Shown here piece by piece: positions 5,395 to 13,834 of a DNA stretch of 13,952 nt (within the stretch, counting starts at the first letter, position 1; every line of letters begins with the position of its first letter). This stretch comes from Alphaproteobacteria bacterium UBA7691 (GTDB taxonomy: Bacteria > Pseudomonadota > Alphaproteobacteria > Ferrovibrionales > Ferrovibrionaceae), in assembly GCA_002482765.1 (NCBI GenBank), contig DLGP01000118.1:1-13952 (forward strand), given 5' to 3'. The translations under genes were made by a program, and so were the position numbers. The notes under the pieces are model-generated. The model searched no databases. It was not told the DNA's origin and worked only from the letters and a program-made list of their open reading frames with translations.

Positions 5395-7110
5395 TCAATT
5401 GGCCTGGCGGCGCAGGAAGGCGGGAATATCCAGCAGGTCATCCTGAACCCGGCCGGCGGTCTGCCCCAGGCCCTGCGGCGCTGCCACACGCTCAACCACC
5501 GGCTGCGCCGGCAATTCAGGCGCCGGCACAGCAGCAACCGGCGCGGGCGCCGCCTGCGGCCGCGGTGTGGTCTGGCGCATCACCGGCGGGGTGAAATGCG
5601 GCTCAGCCTGACGCGGTGTCTGGGCCTGCTCGACCGGTGCAGCATTGCGGCCAAACATGCGGCCAAAAATCCCGGCACCCTTGCGCGGCTCGGCCCGCAC
5701 CATCTCGGCTTCATTAAACAGGCCGGTCTGCGGCGGCATCGGTGCCTGCTGCATTGGCGCCTGCGGCACAGGATTGATCTGTGCGGGGGCAGGCGCCACC
5801 GGCGCAACCATCTGGCTGGCGGCAATTTCCGCCTGCGCCACCAGCGGTGCCGGCATTTCGGCCTGCGCATAGCCGATCTCTGCCACCGGCGCGGCATTCA
5901 CCGCTTCCATGGCCGCGGCAAAGGATGCAGCCGGCTCAGCAGCGGGGGCCTGCACCGGCGCCTGGATCGGGGCCTGGGCCACGGCAGGCTGAACCGGCGC
6001 AGCCTGGACCGGCATGGCCTGGGCAACGGCCGGGCGCGGCGCCTGCACCGGTACGACCGGCGCCGGCTGGGCGGCAACCGGGCGCGGCTGGCCCAGCGGC
6101 GCCGGGGTGATCAGGCGCAGTTTCGGTTCCGCATTGATCTGCGCGGCAGCATCAATGCCGGTAGCCACCACCGAAACGCGCATGCGGCCCTGCATGTTGG
6201 CATCCAGGGTGGAGCCAACAATGATATTGGCCACGGGATCAACTTCCTCGCGGATGCGATTGGCCGCTTCATCCACCTCAAACAGGGTGAGATCGGGGCC
6301 GCCGGTGATGTTGATCAGCACGCCGCGCGCGCCCTTCATCGAGATATCATCCAGCAGCGGGTTGGCGATGGCGCGCTCGGCGGCCTCGATGGCGCGATGT
6401 TCGCCATCGGCCTCGCCGGTGCCCATCATCGCCTTGCCCATTTCGCTCATCACGGCGCGCACGTCAGCGAAATCCAGGTTGATCAGGCCCGGCATCACCA
6501 TCAGGTCGGTGATGCCGCGCACGCCGGATTGCAGCACGTTGTCGGCCATCTTGAAGGCATCGGCGAAGGTGGTCTTCTCATTCGCGATGCGGAACAGGTT
6601 CTGGTTCGGGATGATGATCAGCGTGTCGACATACTGCTGAAGCTCGCGGATGCCGGCATCCGCCAGCTTCATGCGCTGGCTGCCCTCAAACGAGAATGGC
6701 TTGGTCACCACGCCCACGGTCAGGATGCCCAGCTCCTTGGCGGCGCGGGCAATCACCGGCGCGGCACCGGTGCCGGTGCCACCGCCCATACCGGCGGCGA
6801 CAAAGGCCATATGGCAGCCTTGCAGATGCTCGGCGATGGTTTCCATCGACTCTTCCGCCGCCCCGCGACCAACATCCGGCCGGGCGCCGCAGCCCAGGCC
6901 CTGGGTCAGCCCAACACCAAGCTGGATGCGCCGCTCGGTGAGCGACATGTTGAGCGCCTGCGCATCGGTATTGGCGGCGACGAATTCAACGCCTTCAAGC
7001 TGCGAGGCGATCATGTTGTTGACGGCGTTGCCGCCGGCGCCGCCAACGCCGAACACGACGATGCGGGGCTTGAGTTCCCGCGTGGCAGGCATGGTCAGAT
7101 TGATACCCAT
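5395..7110 (-). CDS. ftsZ: Cell division protein FtsZ (tubulin-like GTPase)
   Basis: FtsZ polymerises with GTP into the midcell Z-ring that recruits the divisome. From the ATG at 7108-7110 it has 571 residues, against 383 in E. coli, because of a long linker as in many alphaproteobacteria. Seen: GVGGAGGNAVNNMI (21-34), the tubulin signature GGGTGTG (109-115), the T7 loop NLDFAD (211-216) with catalytic aspartates, and a Pro/Ala/Gln/Val-rich linker (about 335-555). The linker contains a basic/aromatic patch, RKGAGIFGRMFGR (476-488). The last 15 residues, DDLLDIPAFLRRQAN, are the conserved tail that binds FtsA and other partners. A GTG directly before the ATG would add one residue; GGAGG at 7119-7123 lies 8 bases from the ATG and favours it. 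A gap of 115 bases with a hairpin separates it from ftsA. Confidence 0.98.
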   Translation of the reverse strand: MGINLTMPATRELKPRIVVFGVGGAGGNAVNNMIASQLEGVEFVAANTDAQALNMSLTERRIQLGVGLTQGLGCGARPDVGRGAAEESMETIAEHLQGCHMAFVAAGMGGGTGTGAAPVIARAAKELGILTVGVVTKPFSFEGSQRMKLADAGIRELQQYVDTLIIIPNQNLFRIANEKTTFADAFKMADNVLQSGVRGITDLMVMPGLINLDFADVRAVMSEMGKAMMGTGEADGEHRAIEAAERAIANPLLDDISMKGARGVLINITGGPDLTLFEVDEAANRIREEVDPVANIIVGSTLDANMQGRMRVSVVATGIDAAAQINAEPKLRLITPAPLGQPRPVAAQPAPVVPVQAPRPAVAQAMPVQAAPVQPAVAQAPIQAPVQAPAAEPAASFAAAMEAVNAAPVAEIGYAQAEMPAPLVAQAEIAASQMVAPVAPAPAQINPVPQAPMQQAPMPPQTGLFNEAEMVRAEPRKGAGIFGRMFGRNAAPVEQAQTPRQAEPHFTPPVMRQTTPRPQAAPAPVAAVPAPELPAQPVVERVAAPQGLGQTAGRVQDDLLDIPAFLRRQAN

Positions 7111-7152
7111 CACTAAATCCTCCAGGGTTAGAAGTTGGATTGACCGAGAAAA

Positions 7153-7171
7153 CGCCGGCTTGCAAGCGGCG
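7153..7171 (-). promoter_or_regulatory. Small hairpin with a T-tract in the ftsA-ftsZ gap
   Basis: CGCCG (7153-7157) and CGGCG (7167-7171) pair around an inner CTTGCAAG with one bulged base. On the minus strand the stem is followed by TTTTCTC, so it resembles a short attenuator or terminator 42 bases ahead of the ftsZ ATG. The stem is short and activity is uncertain. No promoter in this gap could be called with confidence. Confidence 0.4.
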
Positions 7172-7225
7172 CTTGCGATCGCGCATGGATGCTGGTTTTT
7201 TTGAACATCATCGTTTCCATGCCAC

Positions 7226-8467
7226 TCAGAAATTTGCCCGCAACCAGCGGCCGATTCGTGCGAAGGTTCCTGCCGTTTCCGGTTCTGGCTCCTCCAGGCG
7301 GATCACCCGCTGCGCCTGCTCCTGCAAAGCGTAGGTGAGCAGGCCGGCACAGGCCGAGAAAGCCGGGCCGCCCGTTGCCTCGGCCAACCCACCCACGCGG
7401 ATCGGACGGCCAAGGCGAACCTGTTTGTCGAGTATGCGTGCCGCCAGTTCGCGCACGCCTTGCAACTGGCTGGCGCCGCCGGTGAGCACCACGCGGCGGC
7501 CGGCGAGTTTTTCGAAGCCGGATTCCACCAGGCGTTCGCGCACCTGCTCTAGCGTCTCTTCCACACGCGGCTTGATGATGCCGGTGAGGATCGAGCGCGG
7601 CACCGGATTCTGCGCATGCTCCTCGGTCTCACCGACCTGAGGCACATCGATCATCTCATTCTCGTCGGCCTGGCTTGGCAGCACGGTGCCATACAGCGTC
7701 TTGAGCCGTTCGGCATGGGCCAGCGGCGTGGACAGGCCGCGCGCAATATCGTTGGTGACATGCGCGCCACCCAGCGGCACCACGTCAACGTGCACAAGCT
7801 GGCCATCATAGAATACCGCCAGGCTGGTGGTGCCGCCGCCCATGTCGATCATGGTGACGCCCAAATCCATTTCATCTTCAACCAGGCAGGCGAGGCCGGA
7901 AGCAAATGGCGCGATGACACGACCGGAAAGCCGCAGATGGCCGCGCGCCACGCAGGTGGCCAGGTTGCGGATCGGGCCTGAGGCGGCGGTGATGACGTGC
8001 ATGTTCACGCCCAGCCGCTCGGCCGCCATGCCACGCGGTTCCTTGATGCCGCGTGAACCGTCGATGGTGTAGCCGACCGGGATCGAATGCAGGATTTCCC
8101 GATCACCAGGCTGATCCAGCCGGCGGCCCTGCTCCAGCACGCGGGCCACATCGGCATCGCTCACCTCATGGCCGTCGATGGCCATTTCCACGCCCATGGT
8201 GTGGCTTTGCGGATTGCCGGCGCTGATGCTGACAAACACATCGCGGATGGTTTCGCCGCACATCCGCTCGGCGGTTTCCACCGCAGCGCGGATCGAGGCT
8301 TCCGCCGCATCCATGTCGATCACGTTGCCCGAGCGCAGGCCGCGCGCCAATTGGTGGCCGATGCCGATCACCCGCAGCGCACCTGCATCGACGCGGGCAA
8401 TGAAACAGCAGACCTTGGATGACCCCACATCCAGGCCGGCGATCAATCCGTTGCGCGATACCGCCAT
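7226..8467 (-). CDS. ftsA: Cell division protein FtsA (actin-like membrane tether for FtsZ)
   Basis: FtsA is an actin-fold ATPase that tethers FtsZ filaments to the inner membrane and helps activate septal synthesis. The product is 413 residues, typical of the family. Seen: phosphate-1 motif GLDVGSSK (11-18), an FtsA-specific 1C region at about 55-140, phosphate-2 motif MIDMGGGTTSLAVF (206-219), and adenosine motif LTGGASQLQG (328-337). The basic-hydrophobic end FARIGRWLRANF (402-413) fits the amphipathic membrane-targeting helix. The frame is open 27 codons further upstream, into ftsQ, but family alignment starts at MAVSRNGLIAGLD. The ATG at 8465-8467 has purine-rich GAGGGG (8477-8482) and AAGAGG (8471-8476) before it. 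It lies 19 bases after ftsQ and upstream of its partner ftsZ. Confidence 0.97.
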   Translation of the reverse strand: MAVSRNGLIAGLDVGSSKVCCFIARVDAGALRVIGIGHQLARGLRSGNVIDMDAAEASIRAAVETAERMCGETIRDVFVSISAGNPQSHTMGVEMAIDGHEVSDADVARVLEQGRRLDQPGDREILHSIPVGYTIDGSRGIKEPRGMAAERLGVNMHVITAASGPIRNLATCVARGHLRLSGRVIAPFASGLACLVEDEMDLGVTMIDMGGGTTSLAVFYDGQLVHVDVVPLGGAHVTNDIARGLSTPLAHAERLKTLYGTVLPSQADENEMIDVPQVGETEEHAQNPVPRSILTGIIKPRVEETLEQVRERLVESGFEKLAGRRVVLTGGASQLQGVRELAARILDKQVRLGRPIRVGGLAEATGGPAFSACAGLLTYALQEQAQRVIRLEEPEPETAGTFARIGRWLRANF

Positions 8468-8486
8468 ATGCCTCTTCCCCTCTTGC

Positions 8487-9425
8487 CTATGTCCGCTTCG
8501 CAACCGGCTTTTTCGGTGCCGTATTGCCGGTTTGCGGTGGCACCGCATCTGGCATCAGCTTCACGATCAGCCGGTCGTTCAAGCGCAGATCCACACTTTC
8601 CAGGTCGCGCCGCAGCAGGCCGTGGCGCTGCTCCAGCTCGATCAGGCGGCGCCAGGCCAGTTCCGGATTTTCCTCCGGCAACTTGGCGATCACGCCATTA
8701 TCGAATTCGATATCCCAGCGCCGGCCCCGCACGCGGATGGCATTCACCACGCGGCTGCCCAGCACCGGCTCGGATTCCAGCATGCCGATCAGCGCCGCTG
8801 CCTGATCCGAGGCGCCGGGGCCAACCAGCCGCAGCAGATGCGCAAAATCGGCACGATCATCGTCATCCAGCACGCGGCCTTCGCGATCGATCAGCCGCAC
8901 CTGATGATCAATCTGCCAGCGCGCAAACGGCTCGCGCTCCACCAGTTCGATATGCAGCGTGTCAGGCAATTGGCGCCACACGGCGGCGGTCTTGACCCAG
9001 CCAAGTGTTTCGATACGGCGGCGCAAAGCATCCAGGTCCACCGCCAGGATCGGGTCGCCGCGATCCACTTCCACCACCGCCAGCAGCGCTTCCACCGGCG
9101 TATGCTGGCGGCCCTGCACGCTGATATCGCCTACGCGCATGTCCACCAGCGCGCCGGCCTCGCCCATCGCCAACTGGATTTCGGCGCGGATCCGCTCGGG
9201 CCAATCGGTGCGCAGCCACAGATAAGACCCGCTGCCGGATATGCCCAGCAGCACAGCCAGCGCCAAACCCCAGCGCAGCCGGCGCCACAGCAGGTTACGC
9301 GGCTTGCGCCGCGCCGGCGGCAAGGGCCGGCAATACCCCTTGGGCCGGGCGGTATAGCCGGGCGGCAAAGTCGGCGCGCAGGGTGCGCAGGGCCGGTCGT
9401 CGGGCAACACCACTAGCGATCGCAT
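8487..9425 (-). CDS. ftsQ: Cell division protein FtsQ
   Basis: FtsQ is a bitopic inner-membrane protein that links cytoplasmic and periplasmic divisome parts, usually with FtsB and FtsL. The 312-residue product has a long basic, Pro-rich cytoplasmic tail (1-50, with Cys at 13, 16 and 32). One membrane segment follows (about 53-71, WGLALAVLLGISG). Next come a POTRA domain (about 95-165, beginning near MRVGDISVQGRQHTP) and a beta domain to about 290, with a Pro/Lys-rich end. The motif LGWVKTAAVWRQLPDTLHIEL is 21 residues long in full; its core, WVKTAAVWRQLPDTL (143-157), is strongly FtsQ-like. The ATG at 9423-9425 lies inside the ddl end (13-base overlap) and has GGAGG 7 bases upstream, supporting this start. 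Confidence 0.95.
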   Translation of the reverse strand: MRSLVVLPDDRPCAPCAPTLPPGYTARPKGYCRPLPPARRKPRNLLWRRLRWGLALAVLLGISGSGSYLWLRTDWPERIRAEIQLAMGEAGALVDMRVGDISVQGRQHTPVEALLAVVEVDRGDPILAVDLDALRRRIETLGWVKTAAVWRQLPDTLHIELVEREPFARWQIDHQVRLIDREGRVLDDDDRADFAHLLRLVGPGASDQAAALIGMLESEPVLGSRVVNAIRVRGRRWDIEFDNGVIAKLPEENPELAWRRLIELEQRHGLLRRDLESVDLRLNDRLIVKLMPDAVPPQTGNTAPKKPVAKRT

Positions 9426-10327
9426 GAGGCGTCCTCCACCATCCAGCGCACCAGGGCACCAAAACCGATGCCGTTATGCGCGGCGATTTCCGGCACCAGC
9501 GACAGCGGCGTCATGCCCGGCTGGGTGTTGATCTCCAGCAGGTAGAACACACCCGGCTCGCCGGCCGTGTCGTCATAGCGCCAATCCGAGCGCGTCACGC
9601 CACGGCAGCCCAGCGCCAGATGCGCTTCCAGGGTCAGCGCGCAGACCTGTTCATAGGCATCCTTATGGATCGGCGCCGGCATCAGATGCGTCGCCTTGCC
9701 GTCGGTATATTTCGCCTCGTAATCGTAGAAACGGCCATGCGCCTGGATTTCGATGGCGCCCAGCACACGGTTGCCCATCACCGCCACCTGGATTTCGCGG
9801 CCCGGGATGTAGCGTTCAACAAGAACCGTCTCGCCGAATTTCCAGCCGGCATCGTCCTGTGGCTGGTAATTGTCGCCGGCAAAAACGATATGCACGCCCA
9901 CCGAGGAACCCTCGTTGAGCGGCTTGATGACATAGGGATGCGGCATCACCGGCCCGGCCGAAAAAGCCGAGCGATGCACCACCTTGCCTTCGGCCAGCGG
10001 CAGGCCATAGCCGGCCCACACCGCCTTGGCCATCGGCTTGTTCATTGCCAGCGCCGAAGCCAGCACGCCGGAATGGGTGTAGGGAATGCCGAGGATTTCC
10101 AGCAGCCCCTGCACAATACCGTCTTCGCCATAAGGGCCATGCAGCGCATTGAAAGCCACATCCGGCTTCACCTGGGCCAACTGCGCCGCCAGGTCGCGGC
10201 CTACATCAATGGCGGTGACGCGATAGCCTTCCTCCTGCAACGCCTTGGCACAGGCGCGACCCGAGGTGAGCGATACTTCGCGTTCCGACGACCAGCCGCC
10301 CATCAGCACGGCAACATGCTTGCTCAT
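9413..10327 (-). CDS. ddl: D-alanine--D-alanine ligase (DdlB type)
   Basis: Ddl joins two D-alanines with ATP in the cytosol; MurF adds the dipeptide to the peptidoglycan precursor. The product is 304 residues, the usual DdlB length. ATP-grasp features in order: GGWSSEREVSLTSG (10-23), HGPYGEDG (63-70), the KPLNEGSSVGV loop (135-145), omega-loop YDYEAKY (201-207), RSDW (246-249), and the metal-binding LEINTQPGMT (264-273). The tyrosine of the omega loop fits D-Ala at the second site, not the lactate-specific type linked to vancomycin resistance. The ATG at 10325-10327 overlaps the murB stop as ATGA, and GGAGG lies 7 bases upstream. Its end overlaps ftsQ by 13 bases. Confidence 0.97.
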   Translation of the reverse strand: MSKHVAVLMGGWSSEREVSLTSGRACAKALQEEGYRVTAIDVGRDLAAQLAQVKPDVAFNALHGPYGEDGIVQGLLEILGIPYTHSGVLASALAMNKPMAKAVWAGYGLPLAEGKVVHRSAFSAGPVMPHPYVIKPLNEGSSVGVHIVFAGDNYQPQDDAGWKFGETVLVERYIPGREIQVAVMGNRVLGAIEIQAHGRFYDYEAKYTDGKATHLMPAPIHKDAYEQVCALTLEAHLALGCRGVTRSDWRYDDTAGEPGVFYLLEINTQPGMTPLSLVPEIAAHNGIGFGALVRWMVEDASCDR

Positions 10328-11277
10328 GGCGCAGCCTCCCCGGCTTCATTGGCGGCCAGCGGCACACCAACACGGCGAATTTCCCAATGCAGATCAATGC
10401 CGCTTTGCGCCTGGACACGCTGGCGCACCAGCTCGCCCAGATTTTCCAGATCGGCCGCCGTGGCATGGCCGCGATTGATCAGGAAATTGCAATGCTGTTC
10501 GCTGACCTGGGCATCACCCAGCACCAGGCCACGGCAGCCCGCCGCATCGATCAAGGCCCAGGCCTTGTGGCCGGGCGGATTGGCAAAAGTTGAGCCGCCG
10601 GTGGCGGTTTTGATCGGCTGCGTGGTTTCGCGCGATTTCTGGATTTCGGCCATGCGCGCGGCGATCTCGGCGCGGTCGCCAAAATGGCCGCGCAGCCGGG
10701 CGCGGATAAAAATCCAGTCCTGCGGCACACCACATTGGCGATAGCCGAATTGCAGGTCGTCAGGCCCAAGCCGGTGCAGCCGCCCCCGCCCGTCCAGCGC
10801 CTCGGCGGCCAGCACCACATCGCGCATCTCGGCGCCATAGGCACCGGCATTCATGCGTAAGCCACCACCGATGGTGCCCGGAATGCCGCGCAGGAATTCC
10901 AGCCCGGCAATACCGGCTTCCTGTGCCGCCAGAGCTACGCGCACATCCGAAGCGCCGGCGCCCACCAGGCATTCCGTGCCGTCAAAAACAATATCCGAAA
11001 AACCCTTGGCCAGCCGGATCACCACGCCAGGGATGCCGCCATCGCGCACCAGCAGGTTGGAGCCAACACCAATGAAGCTGAGCGGCAGATCGGCCGGGCG
11101 GGCGGCCAGGAAAGCGGCCAGATCGTCAGGATCAGCCGGGCGATACAACACTTCGGCCGGGCCGCCGACGCGGAACCAGGTCAGGTCGGCCAGACTGGCG
11201 CGCGCGGTGTAGCTGCCGCGCACGGCCGGCAGCCGCGCGATCAGACCTTCCGCATCCATGCGCCGCGCCGTCATCAT
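10324..11277 (-). CDS. murB: UDP-N-acetylenolpyruvoylglucosamine reductase MurB
   Basis: MurB is the FAD enzyme that reduces UDP-GlcNAc-enolpyruvate to UDP-MurNAc with NADPH. The product is 317 residues. Seen: TWFRVGGPAEV (33-43), the FAD-binding GVGSNLLVRDGG (70-81) and GIPGTIGGGLRMNAGAYG (131-148), then GYR (178-180), GGSTFANPPG (227-236; S229 is the expected proton donor) and a C-terminal E299 in HWEIRRVG. The compact length and GSTFANP signature suggest the type II form (Gram-positive-like domain layout) over the longer E. coli type; that is inference. Two ATGs stand in tandem (11275-11277 and 11272-11274). The first overlaps the murC TGA, so it is chosen. The gene end overlaps ddl by ATGA. 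Confidence 0.96.
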   Translation of the reverse strand: MMTARRMDAEGLIARLPAVRGSYTARASLADLTWFRVGGPAEVLYRPADPDDLAAFLAARPADLPLSFIGVGSNLLVRDGGIPGVVIRLAKGFSDIVFDGTECLVGAGASDVRVALAAQEAGIAGLEFLRGIPGTIGGGLRMNAGAYGAEMRDVVLAAEALDGRGRLHRLGPDDLQFGYRQCGVPQDWIFIRARLRGHFGDRAEIAARMAEIQKSRETTQPIKTATGGSTFANPPGHKAWALIDAAGCRGLVLGDAQVSEQHCNFLINRGHATAADLENLGELVRQRVQAQSGIDLHWEIRRVGVPLAANEAGEAAP

Positions 11278-12701
11278 GCCGCCCCCATCAGCCGCAGCAA
11301 GTCACCCGGCAGGGCATTGGCCCAATTGGTGATATTGCCGGCGCCAAGGCAGACCACCAGATCGCCGGCCACCGCCTCGCGCAGCACCAGCGGCGCAAGA
11401 TGCTCGGGCGCTTCCAGCGCGATCACCTTGCGATGGCCGCGCGCGCGCAGGCCCTCCACCAGCGCATCACGGCCAATGCCCGGGATCGGCGCTTCGCCAG
11501 CGGCATACACATCGGCCACGATCACCGTGTCGGCATCGTTGAAACAGGTGCAGAAATCCTCGAACAAATCGCGCAGGCGGGTGTAGCGATGCGGCTGCAC
11601 CACAGCGATCACCTTGGCATTGGCGGTTCCGGCCACCGCCTGGCGTCCTGCTGCCAGCACGGCGGCGATCTCCACCGGATGATGGCCGTAATCATCAATC
11701 ACGCCGATGCCGCCAGCCTCGCCGGTGCGGGTGAAGCGGCGCTTCACACCCTTGAAGCCGCCCAGCGCGCGCCGGATCACTTCGGGGTCAAAACCCATCT
11801 CGCGGGCGATCACTGCAACCACCAACGAATTCTGCACATTATGGCGGCCGAACATCGGCAACGTGATGCCCGTCACCGTATCCACCGTGCCATCGGCGCG
11901 GTTGGCGAACTGGATATCGTAATGCGCGCCCAGCGCATCAAAACGCAGATTGACGGCACGGACATCGGCCTGCGGCGAAAAACCGTAGGACACCACGCGG
12001 CGATCCGTGATGCGGCCGATCATCGCCTGCACTTCGGGATGATCGATGCAGAGCGCGGCAAAACCGTAAAACGGGATGCCTTCCACGAATTGCTTGAAGC
12101 CTTCGCGCACCTTCTCGAAGCTGCCGTAATGATCAAGATGCTCGGGGTCGATATTGGTCACCACGGCGATGGTGGCAGGCAGCTTGAGGAAAGTGCCGTC
12201 GCTCTCATCGGCCTCCACCACCATCCATTCGCCGGCGCCCAGCCGCGCATTGGTGCCATAGGCATTGATGATGCCGCCATTGATCACGGTGGGATCAAGC
12301 TGCGCCGCTTCCAGCAAGGCCGCCACCATTGAGGTGGTGGTGGTTTTGCCATGGGTGCCGGCGATGGCGATGGCCCATTTCAGGCGCATCAATTCGCCCA
12401 GCATCTCAGCCCGGCGCACCACCGGGATCAGCCGGGCGCGGGCGGCACGCACTTCGGGATTATCCGGCTTCACCGCCGAGGAAATCACCAGCACTTCGGC
12501 TTCGGCGACATTCTCCGCCGCATGGCCCTCAAACACCTTGATGCCCAGATCGCGCAGCCGCTTCACATTGTAATTGGCCGAAATATCCGAACCCTGCACG
12601 GCATAGCCAAGATTGTGCATCACTTCGGCGATGCCAGACATGCCGATGCCGCCGATGCCGACGAAATGAATGATGCCGATATCGAGAGGCAACGCCCTCA
12701 T
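11274..12701 (-). CDS. murC: UDP-N-acetylmuramate--L-alanine ligase MurC
   Basis: MurC adds L-alanine to UDP-MurNAc with ATP, the first step of stem peptide assembly. The product is 475 residues, typical of the family. Seen: N-terminal UDP-binding HFVGIGGIGMSGIAEV (12-27), P-loop AGTHGKTTTTS (114-124), DESDGTF (165-171), NIDPEHLDHYGSF (183-195), HNVQN (287-291), DDYGHHP (336-342) and QPHRYTR (369-375). The frame is open well into murG, but that extension is not MurC-like. The ATG at 12699-12701 overlaps the murG stop as ATGA and has AGGAG 6 bases upstream, which fixes the start. It ends with another ATGA overlap with murB. Confidence 0.97.
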   Translation of the reverse strand: MRALPLDIGIIHFVGIGGIGMSGIAEVMHNLGYAVQGSDISANYNVKRLRDLGIKVFEGHAAENVAEAEVLVISSAVKPDNPEVRAARARLIPVVRRAEMLGELMRLKWAIAIAGTHGKTTTTSMVAALLEAAQLDPTVINGGIINAYGTNARLGAGEWMVVEADESDGTFLKLPATIAVVTNIDPEHLDHYGSFEKVREGFKQFVEGIPFYGFAALCIDHPEVQAMIGRITDRRVVSYGFSPQADVRAVNLRFDALGAHYDIQFANRADGTVDTVTGITLPMFGRHNVQNSLVVAVIAREMGFDPEVIRRALGGFKGVKRRFTRTGEAGGIGVIDDYGHHPVEIAAVLAAGRQAVAGTANAKVIAVVQPHRYTRLRDLFEDFCTCFNDADTVIVADVYAAGEAPIPGIGRDALVEGLRARGHRKVIALEAPEHLAPLVLREAVAGDLVVCLGAGNITNWANALPGDLLRLMGAA

Positions 12702-13834
12702 GCCACGCTCCTGTTCACGCCCGCAACCTGCTGCACCAGATCGGCCAAAGCCTGGGTTGCCGCCGGGCGGCCCACACCACGCGCCGCCGCCGCCATCGCC
12801 ACCAGCCCGGCCGGATTGCCCAGCAGGGCGCGCAATTCCTGTTCCGCCCGCGCCACGGTGAAATCCTGCTGCGCCACACGCTGCGCAGCACCAGCGCGCA
12901 GCAACGCCTCGGCATTGGCGGTCTGGTGATCGTCGGTGGCATGGGCATACGGCACCAGCAGGGATGGCCGGCCGATGGCGGCGATCTCGGCGGTGCTGCT
13001 GGCGCCGGAGCGGCTCAGCACCAGATGCGTGGCGGCGATCCGCTCGGCCACGTCGGTGAAGAAACTGGCGGTCTCGGCCCGGATACCGGCCTCGGCATAG
13101 GCATCGCGCACCCGCTGCAAATCCTCGGGCCGGCATTGCTGCGTCACCCGCAGGCGGCTGCGCAAAGCATCCGGCAGCAGGGCCAGCGCCGCCGGCACCA
13201 CATCGCTGAGGATGCGCGCGCCCTGGCTGCCGCCCAGCACCAGCAGGCGCAATTCGGCATCCGGCATCACATAGGGCGTGGCGGCAGCGGCAAGGATAGC
13301 CGGGCGCAGCGGATTGCCGGTGACCACCGCCTTGGCGGCGGCTGGCATGAAGCGGGTATTCTCAAAGCTGAGCGCGATGGCATCCACCCGCTTGGCCAGC
13401 AGGCGATTGACCCGGCCCAGCACGGCATTCTGCTCATGGATCACGCTGGGCACCCCATACTGGCTCGCCGCCAGCATCAGCGGCAAAGCCGGATAACCGC
13501 CGAAGCCCACAGCGGCAGCCGGGCGCAGATGGCGCATCAGCTTGCGCGCCTCCAGCACACCGCGCGCAATCGCCAGGCCGGCCATAACCTTGCCGGCGAA
13601 ACCCTTGCCGGTGGGTGTGGCAGAGCTGACACGATAGAGCGGAATATCCGCCATGCCCTGGCCGAAGCCGCTGCCGCGCGGATCGGTGACAAACGCCACC
13701 CTGTGGCCGCGCTTGAGCAATTCCGCAGCCAAAGCCTCGGCCGGGAAAACATGGCCGCCAGTGCCGCCAGCCGCGAGATAGATCAGTTGCCCGCTCATCT
13801 GGCAACTCGGCTTGTTGCTGGTCGTGTCGCTCAT
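12698..13834 (-). CDS. murG: Lipid II synthase MurG (GlcNAc transferase)
   Basis: MurG transfers GlcNAc from UDP-GlcNAc to lipid I at the inner face of the cytoplasmic membrane, giving lipid II. The product is 378 residues. Seen: the G-loop GGTGGHVFPA (23-32), GFGGYPALPLM (110-120), HEQNAVLGRVNRLL (133-146), VTGNPLRP (171-178), GGSQGAR (201-207), and the donor-binding SRSGASSTAEIAAIGRPSLL (274-293, with E283) and PYAHATDDHQTANA (295-308). An ATG at 13796-13798 is a possible later start. The ATG at 13832-13834 overlaps the ftsW stop as ATGA and has GGAG 7 bases upstream, so it is preferred. It would give a 12-residue polar extension before the core fold. Confidence 0.97.
   Translation of the reverse strand: MSDTTSNKPSCQMSGQLIYLAAGGTGGHVFPAEALAAELLKRGHRVAFVTDPRGSGFGQGMADIPLYRVSSATPTGKGFAGKVMAGLAIARGVLEARKLMRHLRPAAAVGFGGYPALPLMLAASQYGVPSVIHEQNAVLGRVNRLLAKRVDAIALSFENTRFMPAAAKAVVTGNPLRPAILAAAATPYVMPDAELRLLVLGGSQGARILSDVVPAALALLPDALRSRLRVTQQCRPEDLQRVRDAYAEAGIRAETASFFTDVAERIAATHLVLSRSGASSTAEIAAIGRPSLLVPYAHATDDHQTANAEALLRAGAAQRVAQQDFTVARAEQELRALLGNPAGLVAMAAAARGVGRPAATQALADLVQQVAGVNRSVA

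Noticed and set aside
5380..7116. Long plus-strand open frame (about 578 codons) opposite ftsZ
   Set aside because: It has His/Arg/Gly-rich low-complexity composition and no recognisable family, and it is fully antisense to a clear ftsZ.
8468..8548. 27-codon extension of ftsA into ftsQ
   Set aside because: The FtsA family begins near MAVSRNGLIAGLD, and a purine-rich ribosome site lies just before that ATG.
12702..13136. N-terminal extension of murC into murG
   Set aside because: The frame is open but the translated extension is Gly/Arg/Ala-rich and unlike MurC. The ATGA overlap and Shine-Dalgarno fix the start at 12701.
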